Shown here in pieces: positions 49,327 through 56,527 of a DNA stretch of 56,527 bases. A program made the translations under genes and the position numbers. The stretch spans positions 1 to 56,527 of the forward strand of contig JAVBLF010000071.1 of NCBI GenBank assembly GCA_031553675.1, written 5' to 3'. Each line of letters starts with the position of its first letter. Position 1 is the stretch's first letter. The notes beneath the pieces are model-generated. The model worked only from the letters and a program-made list of their open reading frames with translations, searched no databases and was not told the origin of the DNA. The stretch comes from JAVBLF01 sp031553675. GTDB lineage: Bacteria; Bacillota; Clostridia; Christensenellales; CALWSW01.

Positions 49327-49544
49327 TCGTTGAACTCGAATTCGTCTCGCCGCCCAATTCCGGAGAGACAACCCGTACCGTTTCGCTGCAAGCGGGCGCT
49401 ACCGTGCTGGACGCGCTCACCGCTGTGGGATGCTCGACCGACGAAGCCTGGATCGTCATCGCTGAAGGTGTGCGTCTCGCCCTGGATGGACCACTGTCCG
49501 ACGGACAAAAACTCAAAGTCTACCAGCCCATCATTGGCGGCTAA
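49323..49544 (+). CDS. MoaD/ThiS family sulfur carrier
   Basis: The protein has 73 residues with a beta-grasp pattern and the required C-terminal Gly-Gly (PIIGG). LQAGATVLDALTAVG is typical. It is coupled to AOR by ATGA overlap, so it is probably the dedicated sulfur donor for that enzyme's pterin cofactor, activated by the ThiF-like protein. Confidence 0.9.
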   Translation: MIVELEFVSPPNSGETTRTVSLQAGATVLDALTAVGCSTDEAWIVIAEGVRLALDGPLSDGQKLKVYQPIIGG

Positions 49545-49618
49545 AGATCCTCATATGGCACTGACAACCGTGCTTGGTTTTCGCAAAGTGCCTGACGATT
49601 ATGACCTGCATGGCAGTC

Positions 49619-49648
49619 GAAGCCGCCGATCCTTTGATGGGCGGCTTC
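49619..49648 (+). terminator. Hairpin after the AOR operon
   Basis: GAAGCCGCC pairs with GGCGGCTTC. No T-run follows, so it may be a weak terminator. Confidence 0.45.
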
Positions 49649-49676
49649 ACTATGGTGGGGTCGCAACTTGTATGGG

Positions 49677-49705
49677 TTCACTCCAATCGAAGCACATGGT
49701 ATGAT
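49677..49705 (+). promoter_or_regulatory. Promoter of the GNAT gene
   Basis: -35 TTCACT (49677-49682), 17-base spacer, -10 TATGAT (49700-49705) with TGG extension. Confidence 0.6.
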
Positions 49706-49741
49706 GTACTGACAAAACGTTATGAACGCATTGGAGAAACC

Positions 49742-50287
49742 ATGAATAACGAAAATCTTGTTGAGAACTTGCATATCCGTTTCGCAAGACCCGACGATGT
49801 GCCCTCGATCCTCCGCTATATCAAAGAACTCGCCGCGTACGAAGAACTTCTCGACGAAGTAACCGCGACCGAGGAACTGCTGCATGAATGGCTGTTCCAA
49901 CGGAAAAAAGCCGAGGTGATCATCGGCGAAATCGACAGGGAACCCGTCGCGTTTGCGCTCTTCTTCCACAATTTCTCCACGTTTTTGGGGAGGGCCGGAA
50001 TTTACCTGGAAGACCTATACGTTACACCGGCAGCGCGAAACGTCGGCGTCGGCAAAGCCATGTTGGCGAAACTTGCGCAAATTGCCGTCGAAAGGGAATG
50101 CGGCCGCTTGGAATGGTGGTGTCTCGACTGGAACAAAAGCAGCATCGGCTTCTATCTTTCGCTCGGCGCGGAAGCCATGAACGACTGGACGGTGTACCGG
50201 CTTGCAGGCGATACCTTGACGAAGCTGGCGCAAGCGTCGAATTCCGGTTTGCCGCCAACTCCAAGTGAAGCAAAGCTTGACACTTAA
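49742..50287 (+). CDS. GNAT family N-acetyltransferase
   Basis: The protein has 181 residues. IRFARPDDVPSILRYIKELAAYE, LEDLYVTPAARNVGVGKAMLAKLA and WWCLDWNKSSIGFYLSLGAEAM are close to the spermidine/diamine acetyltransferase type, so a polyamine or related amine is a reasonable substrate. The gene has its own promoter and terminator. Confidence 0.9.
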   Translation: MNNENLVENLHIRFARPDDVPSILRYIKELAAYEELLDEVTATEELLHEWLFQRKKAEVIIGEIDREPVAFALFFHNFSTFLGRAGIYLEDLYVTPAARNVGVGKAMLAKLAQIAVERECGRLEWWCLDWNKSSIGFYLSLGAEAMNDWTVYRLAGDTLTKLAQASNSGLPPTPSEAKLDT

Positions 50288-50320
50288 ATCGATCGAAGCT
50301 ACACATGCAAAACCCGAATC

Positions 50321-50352
50321 AGCCTCCAACCTGACAGGCGAGAGGCTTTTTT
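50321..50352 (+). terminator. Terminator of the GNAT gene
   Basis: AGCCTC pairs with GAGGCT and T6 follows (50347-50352). Confidence 0.7.
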
Positions 50353-50540
50353 GCGCGATTGCCCCGCGCCGCAGCCCATGCGCGCGTGTTTAGCAGGTGC
50401 GTCAAATGACGACAATCAACAGACAGCGGGAATGAAATCGACACAAAGCGCAATTTTTCGACCGCCAAGCAGGAATCGGGCATCGCGGCGGCGTATGTAT
50501 ACGCATGAGCCATTGGAAACGATCGAAGGAGGCGAAGGCG

Positions 50541-51542
50541 ATGAACGCGCGCGAATGGCAAATCGAAGTGGAAAGGCGCAACTTGTCGCCCTATGCCGCA
50601 CGCAGCGATGCCAGCCGTGGTCGGGCGCGCCCGATCCCGCCTTGCGATCTGCGCACCGAGTTTCAGCGCGACCGCGATCGGATCCTCCACTGCAAATCCT
50701 TCCGCCGCCTGAAGCACAAGACCCAAGTCTTCCTGCTGCCCGACGGCGATCACTACCGCACACGCCTGACGCACACGCTCGAAGTGTCGCAGATCGCGCG
50801 CACGATATCGCGCGCGCTGCGGCTGAACGAAGACCTGACCGAAGCGATCGCGCTCGGCCACGATCTCGGCCACACCCCCTTTGGGCATGTCGGGGAAAAC
50901 GTGCTCAACGAGCTGCTGCCGGGCGGTTTCGAGCACAACGTCCAAAGCTTGCGCGTCGTCGAGGCGCTCGAGCACGAGGGCGAAGGGCTCAACCTTTGTT
51001 TCGAGGTGCGCGACGGCATCGTTCACCACAAGCGTAACGGCAGACCGGCGACGCTCGAAGGCAAAGTCGTCAGCTACGCCGACCGCATCGCGTATCTGAA
51101 TCACGACATCGACGACGCCGTCCGCGCGGGCGTGCTGTGCGAAGCCGATCTGCCGAACGATTGCGTGCGCATCCTCGGCGACAGCCACGGCAAACGCATC
51201 GACACCATGATCAAAGACGTCGTTTCGACGAGCTTTGATCGGCCCGCCATCGCCATGAGCGAGCCTTGCGAGTCGGCGATGAACGCCCTGCGCGACTTCA
51301 TGTTCGCGCACGTCTACACCGATTCCGACGCCAAGCGGGAAGAAGGCAAAGCCATGCACGTGCTCGAGGCGCTCTTTGCGCGCTACACCGCGTCGCCCAC
51401 GCTCATGCCTGACGAATTCATCCGCCGCATCCCGACTGACGGCATCGAGCGCGCCGCCGCCGACCACATTGCCTGCATGAGCGATCGATACGCCATACGT
51501 GAATATGAACGCTATTTCGTTCCGCAAAGCTGGAATGCATAA
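50541..51542 (+). CDS. dgt: Deoxyguanosinetriphosphate triphosphohydrolase-like protein
   Basis: The protein has 333 residues. GGAGG lies 8 bases before ATG 50541, which is preferred to an ATG 12 codons upstream. RTRLTHTLEVSQIAR and IALGHDLGHTPFGH are the HD-domain metal motifs, with FEHNVQSLRV following. It cleaves dGTP or other dNTPs to nucleoside and triphosphate. Placement just before dnaG is common in Clostridia. Bases 50353-50540 hold no other gene. Confidence 0.94.
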   Translation: MNAREWQIEVERRNLSPYAARSDASRGRARPIPPCDLRTEFQRDRDRILHCKSFRRLKHKTQVFLLPDGDHYRTRLTHTLEVSQIARTISRALRLNEDLTEAIALGHDLGHTPFGHVGENVLNELLPGGFEHNVQSLRVVEALEHEGEGLNLCFEVRDGIVHHKRNGRPATLEGKVVSYADRIAYLNHDIDDAVRAGVLCEADLPNDCVRILGDSHGKRIDTMIKDVVSTSFDRPAIAMSEPCESAMNALRDFMFAHVYTDSDAKREEGKAMHVLEALFARYTASPTLMPDEFIRRIPTDGIERAAADHIACMSDRYAIREYERYFVPQSWNA

Positions 51543-51547
51543 AATTG

Positions 51548-51580
51548 CATGACGGCACAAAAAATGGGCATGCCGTCGTG
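51548..51580 (+). terminator. Hairpin between dgt and dnaG
   Basis: CATGACGGCA pairs with TGCCGTCGTG (one G-U). No T-run follows, so it may not terminate. Confidence 0.4.
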
Positions 51581-51696
51581 TACGCTGTGAGAAAAAGTCA
51601 CGGGAATGAGAAGGATATATACCCACAAAGCGCGAAATACTACAGCGTGAAATTGGAATGCGTCTCGCGGCCATGCGCCGCTTGAAATGGAGGATC

Positions 51697-53484
51697 ATGT
51701 CCCGTTTCCCAGAACCTTGGATGCAAGAGTTGTTGGCGCGCACCGACATCGCCGATCTCGTCGGCGAATACCTGGCGCTCCGGCCAAACGGCGGGCGCCT
51801 TTGGGGGCTTTGCCCCTTCCATGGCGAGAAAACGGCGTCGTTTAGCGTCTCGCGCGAGAAACAGCTCTATTATTGCTTTGGTTGCCACGCCGGTGGCGGC
51901 GCGGTGCAGTTCGTCATGGCGATCGAGAAGATGACCTTTCCCGAGGCCGTGCAACACCTGGCCCAGCGCGCCAACTTGGCGCTGCCCGACAGGGTCGACG
52001 ACGCGGCGCTCCAAAGGGACAACGAGCGCCAGAAACGCATCCTGGCCGCCAACCGCGAGGCCGCGATCTTTTACCACGCCCAACTGCGCGGCGAAGAAGG
52101 CGCAAAAGTGTGGCCCTACCTGGACAAGCGTGGCGTGACCGCCGCGACGGCCACGGTGTTTGGACTCGGTTTCGCGCCGGAACGCTGGGACGCGCTCGTT
52201 ATCGCGCTCGGTGAAAAGGGTTTCACCGAAGAAGAATTGCTGCTCGCCGGCCTGGCGAGGCGCAAAGAGAAACGGATTTACGACAACTTCCGGAACCGCC
52301 TGATCTTCCCGATCATCGCGTCCGGACGCCAACGACAGGTGATCGGCTTCGGCGGACGCGCGATCGACGGCGGCGAACCCAAATACCTCAACACGGCGGA
52401 AACACCGGTTTTCAACAAGAGGCGCCATCTCTACGGGCTCAACCTGCTTCCGACGGCGACGCCCGATTCGATCGCGCTCGTCGAGGGCTATATGGATGTC
52501 GTCAGCCTCCGTCAAAACGGCGTCGCGACGGCGGTCGCCACGCTGGGGACGGCGCTGACCGAACAGCAGGCGCGCAAAATCAAGCGCTACACGAACCGCG
52601 TCTTTCTCGCCTACGACGGTGACGAAGCCGGACAAAACGCCGCCATGCGCGGATTGGACATCCTGCGGCGCGAAGGGCTGGACGCCCGCGTTGTCGCCTT
52701 TCCACCCGGCCAGGATCCCGACGACTTCGTCCGCGCGAACGGCAAAGCGGCCTTCGACGCGCTCTGTACCGACGCGCGCTCCTATGGCGACTTCAAGCTC
52801 CGCCGCATGGCACTTTCGCACGATCTGACGACCGACGACGGCCGAACCGCCTACGCGCGTGAAGGCAGCCTCTTCATTGCGCGACTTTCCCCCGTCGAGC
52901 AAGAGCGTTACTATCCCTTGCTTTCGCGCGCGACCGGCTTCAGCGTCGTGGCACTGCGCGGCGAGGCCGCCCTGCAAAGCGAGAAAAACCAAGAAAACAC
53001 GGCAAATCAAGGCCTTGGCAAGAATAGGCAACTCAATAATCGGAATACTAAAGACATTCAGCTGTCGCCCATTTCAGGCGATCGCCTCGAAACGGAACGA
53101 ATTTTGATCCGTATGGCCGCCGAAAACGAAGCGCTGCGCGAACAGGTGCGATCCGGAGCGGCTTACTTTCGCCACGAAGCGCACCGCCTCTTCCTCGCCA
53201 AGATGGAAGCGGCGCCAAACGCGGATCCCGCTCTGCTCATGAGCGAGCTGGACGATGCCGACGCGGCGGCGATCTCCGCAGCCCTCGCCGGATCGGAGAT
53301 CGGGGACGCGCCTTCGGTATGCGCCTACTCGCTGCGAAAGCTCGAGCGATACGACCTCGTCGATCGGCGTTCCGCCCTCCAGCGCGAGGCCGACGACGCA
53401 GCGACGACGCTCGATCGCCGCATGGCCTGTATATCCGAAATCCGAGTGATCGCCGACCGCTTGGACACGCTCGACGAAACATGA
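51697..53484 (+). CDS. dnaG: DNA primase
   Basis: About 595 residues from ATG 51697 (MSRFPEPWMQELLARTDIAD); GGAGG lies only 3 bases before it, and an in-frame ATG 13 codons upstream is possible. The zinc ribbon is Cys39, His42, Cys60 and Cys63, then the Toprim core with VEGYMDVVSL and the C-terminal DnaB-binding region. It makes RNA primers for replication. Confidence 0.96.
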   Translation: MSRFPEPWMQELLARTDIADLVGEYLALRPNGGRLWGLCPFHGEKTASFSVSREKQLYYCFGCHAGGGAVQFVMAIEKMTFPEAVQHLAQRANLALPDRVDDAALQRDNERQKRILAANREAAIFYHAQLRGEEGAKVWPYLDKRGVTAATATVFGLGFAPERWDALVIALGEKGFTEEELLLAGLARRKEKRIYDNFRNRLIFPIIASGRQRQVIGFGGRAIDGGEPKYLNTAETPVFNKRRHLYGLNLLPTATPDSIALVEGYMDVVSLRQNGVATAVATLGTALTEQQARKIKRYTNRVFLAYDGDEAGQNAAMRGLDILRREGLDARVVAFPPGQDPDDFVRANGKAAFDALCTDARSYGDFKLRRMALSHDLTTDDGRTAYAREGSLFIARLSPVEQERYYPLLSRATGFSVVALRGEAALQSEKNQENTANQGLGKNRQLNNRNTKDIQLSPISGDRLETERILIRMAAENEALREQVRSGAAYFRHEAHRLFLAKMEAAPNADPALLMSELDDADAAAISAALAGSEIGDAPSVCAYSLRKLERYDLVDRRSALQREADDAATTLDRRMACISEIRVIADRLDTLDET

Positions 53485-53550
53485 CCAAACCCCAGGCGCG
53501 CAAGCGCTGACGTACGATAGAGAAAGCCAAGAAGGAAGGAGTGGGCGCAT

Positions 53551-54672
<1,122 letters not shown>

Positions 54673-54694
54673 TCGGGGATACGGGTTTTTTCTT

Positions 54695-54776
54695 CTACTT
54701 TTTTGAAAAAAAGTAGCAAAAAATTTTTGTACGCCTTCGGCTCTCCCGGCATGGACTGCTTCCGCAGCCCATGCCG
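54695..54776 (+). repeat. Multi-hairpin intergenic element, copy F
   Basis: Hairpin 1 is 54695-54716 (CTACTTTTTT with AAAAAAGTAG), 22 bases after the rpoD stop. The spacer ends in TTTTTGTA at 54731. The small hairpin GCC-TTC-GGC (54733-54741) and the GC-rich hairpin 54747-54776 (CGGCATGG with CCATGCCG, CTGC with GCAG) follow. Confidence 0.8.
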
Positions 54777-54812
54777 TTATTTCGTCTGTGCAGGTTCCGA
54801 GTGAGGTTACGC

Positions 54813-55847
54813 ATGAAAACGTCCGATTTCTACTACGATTTGCCGCAGGAGTTGATCGCTCAAACGCCGCTCCCGCAGCGCGACGCGTCGCGGCTTTTGG
54901 TGTTGCGCCGGGAAGATGGGCAATTGCTCGACAGGCATTTCAACGAGATCGGGGCGTTTTTGCGCCCGGGGGATTGTCTCGTCGTCAACCGGACCCGTGT
55001 CATGCCGGCGCGTCTGATCGGGGAGCGCATGACCGTAGACGGTTCGATAGGCGGGCGGATGGAGTTTCTGCTTTTGCGGCGCATCGAGGGCGATCGCTGG
55101 GAAACGCTCGTCAAGCCGGGCAGGCGGGCGAAGACGGGGAGCCGCTTCGTTTTCGGGGGCGAATTGCAGGCGACGATCTGCGAAAGCACGCCGGACGGTG
55201 GGCGTGTCGTTGCGTTTGCGTACGAGGGAATCTGGGAGGAAGTACTCGACCGTCTGGGACAAATGCCCCTCCCTCCCTACATCACCGAACGCCTCGACGA
55301 TCGCGAGCGCTACCAGACCGTCTACGCCAAAGAAGAAGGCTCAGCCGCCGCGCCGACAGCCGGACTGCACTTCACGCCCGCGCTGATCGAAAGCCTGAAA
55401 GGGCAGGGCGTTTTTTTTGAGAGCGTACTGCTGCACGTCGGTTTGGGGACTTTCCGTCCCGTCAAAGCCGAGGACATCTCCGCGCACCACATGCATAGCG
55501 AGTATTACGAAATCGATGCGGAAACGGCACAGCGGATCAACGCCGCGCGAAGGGCGGGCGGGCGGATCGTATGCGTCGGCACGACGAGCTGCCGCGTCTT
55601 GGAGAGCGTCGCAGATACTGACGGCCAGCTCCACGCCCAGTCCGGCTGGACGGACATCTTTCTCTCGCCCGGGTATCGGTTCCGTGCGACCGATGCCCTG
55701 ATCACAAACTTCCACCTTCCGGAATCGACTTTGCTGATGCTGGTCAGCGCCCTCGCCGATCGCGAGAGCATCCTGAAGGCGTATGCGCATGCCGTCCGCG
55801 AACGCTACCGCTTTTTTTCCTTCGGCGACGCGATGTTGATCCAATAG
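54813..55847 (+). CDS. queA: S-adenosylmethionine:tRNA ribosyltransferase-isomerase
   Basis: The protein has 344 residues. GAGG lies 6 bases before ATG 54813. MKTSDFYYDLPQELIAQTPLPQRDASRLL, VVNRTRVMPARLIG, PLPPYI, GSAAAPTAGLHFT and TNFHLPESTLLMLVSA are diagnostic. It makes epoxyqueuosine on tRNA. tgt lies downstream, the usual pairing. Confidence 0.98.
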   Translation: MKTSDFYYDLPQELIAQTPLPQRDASRLLVLRREDGQLLDRHFNEIGAFLRPGDCLVVNRTRVMPARLIGERMTVDGSIGGRMEFLLLRRIEGDRWETLVKPGRRAKTGSRFVFGGELQATICESTPDGGRVVAFAYEGIWEEVLDRLGQMPLPPYITERLDDRERYQTVYAKEEGSAAAPTAGLHFTPALIESLKGQGVFFESVLLHVGLGTFRPVKAEDISAHHMHSEYYEIDAETAQRINAARRAGGRIVCVGTTSCRVLESVADTDGQLHAQSGWTDIFLSPGYRFRATDALITNFHLPESTLLMLVSALADRESILKAYAHAVRERYRFFSFGDAMLIQ

Positions 55848-55964
55848 CCTTGCAGCTCCCATTTCAAGCATCGGATCTGCGCGAAAAGTTCTGAATGCAC
55901 CGAGTCGCGGATCCAGTAACCAAGCAGTTTCCATAGCAACCGTCGACCCTTTGTGAAAAAAAAT

Positions 55965-56050
55965 CCGGAATGTCCGCCATCAAGGTGGCGGGCATTCCGG
56001 GGCACCGCAGGTGTACAAAAGTTTTTTGCTACTTTTTTTCAAAAAAGTAG
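55965..56050 (-). repeat. Multi-hairpin intergenic element, copy G
   Basis: Hairpin 1 is 56029-56050 (CTACTTTTTT with AAAAAAGTAG), 12 bases before the tgt ATG. The small hairpin CACC-GCA-GGTG is 56003-56013 and the GC-rich hairpin 55965-56000 (CCGGAATG with CATTCCGG, CCGCC with GGCGG). The tgt ribosome site AGGAG starts right after hairpin 1. Bases 55848-55964 hold no supported gene. Confidence 0.8.
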
Positions 56051-56062
56051 AGGAGAAAACCT

Positions 56063-56527
56063 ATGTTTACTTTCGAACTCACCCACGTCTGCTCCCAGTC
56101 CGGCGCCCGCGCGGGCGTCTTCCACACCCCGCATGGCGACATCGAAACCCCCGTGTACATGCCCGTCGGCACGCAAGCGACGGTGAAGGGCATGACGCCG
56201 CGCGAGATGCACGAGATCGAGACGCAGATATTGCTGTCCAACACCTACCATTTGTACTTGAGGCCGGGGCACGAGCTGGTTCGGGAGGCAGGTGGGCTGC
56301 ATGCGTTCATGGGCTGGGACGGTCCGATCCTGACGGACAGCGGCGGGTTTCAGGTGTTTTCGCTGGGGGATCTGCGCAAGATTCGGGAAGAGGGTGTGGA
56401 GTTTCGCTCGCACTTGGACGGAAGCAAGCATTTGTTTACGCCGGAGAGCGTGATGGCGATCGAGCAGGCTTTGGGGGCGGACGTCGCGATGGCGTTCGAC
56501 GAGTGCGTGCCCTATCCGAGCGACAAG
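56063..56527 (+). CDS. tgt: tRNA-guanine transglycosylase (partial)
   Basis: The first 155 codons of the gene, cut by the window edge. GAGGAG lies 7 bases before ATG 56063. FELTHVCSQSGARAGVFHTPHGDIETPVYMPVGTQA and ILTDSGGFQVFSL are diagnostic, with the catalytic Asp in TDSGGFQ. It swaps guanine for a queuine precursor at the tRNA wobble position. Confidence 0.97.
   Translation, partial: MFTFELTHVCSQSGARAGVFHTPHGDIETPVYMPVGTQATVKGMTPREMHEIETQILLSNTYHLYLRPGHELVREAGGLHAFMGWDGPILTDSGGFQVFSLGDLRKIREEGVEFRSHLDGSKHLFTPESVMAIEQALGADVAMAFDECVPYPSDK

Noticed and set aside
47485..49371. 628-codon antisense frame over the AOR gene
   Set aside because: AOR motifs are intact on the plus strand; the antisense frame is a codon-bias shadow.

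Overview
The window reads as a piece of chromosome from an anaerobic, GC-rich member of the Clostridia (Firmicutes). The support is the gene content and order: rpmB beside an Asp23-family gene, a DAK2/FakA-like kinase and recG; a clostridial fab/acc fatty-acid operon; recO next to pyruvate phosphate dikinase; dgt-dnaG-rpoD; queA-tgt. Anaerobic markers are a tungsten-type aldehyde ferredoxin oxidoreductase, FeoAAB iron uptake, an EFR1-type flavodoxin/ferredoxin and many cobalamin radical SAM enzymes. I cannot place it below class from sequence alone. LAYOUT. 1-8420 (minus): a tightly overlapping operon of at least seven genes with five cobalamin-binding-type radical SAM proteins, one GH3-family acyl-adenylating protein and one unrecognised 234-residue protein, all behind one promoter. 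It looks like a specialised lipid or natural-product pathway and is the best candidate here for an undescribed system. 8461-11506: a DUF5131 protein, a repeat-rich surface protein with a long structured leader, and a secreted protein with an Ada-like zinc tail. 11519-17753: L28, Asp23, FakA-like kinase, RecG, and a GNAT-nicotinamidase fusion. 17880-28475: a VanZ-like membrane protein, then fabH-acpP-fabD-fabG-fabF-accB-fabZ-accC-accD-accA, with no enoyl-ACP reductase gene. 28515-31728: iron-uptake operon feoA-feoA-feoB plus a 59-residue Cys-rich membrane protein. 31756-37051: orphan DNA methyltransferase, VanW-like protein, and a self-regulated TetR gene with a CrtI-like oxidoreductase. 37257-44363 (minus): ppdK behind a probable transcription attenuator, recO, a membrane EFR1 fusion and a beta-helix adhesin. 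44446-49544: a LexA/CI-like repressor divergent from two small genes, a ThiF-like gene, a MITE-like element, and a ferredoxin-AOR-MoaD operon behind a second probable attenuator. 49742-56527: a GNAT protein, dgt, dnaG, rpoD, queA and the start of tgt. REPEATS. Seven intergenic copies of a multi-hairpin element (A-rich/T-rich stem-loop, then a spacer ending in GTA, then usually one small and one GC-rich hairpin) lie directly against coding sequences. In all seven the A/T stem-loop faces the gene, and stem bases vary between copies with pairing kept. A second two-hairpin family has two copies. No tRNA, rRNA or CRISPR array was seen.
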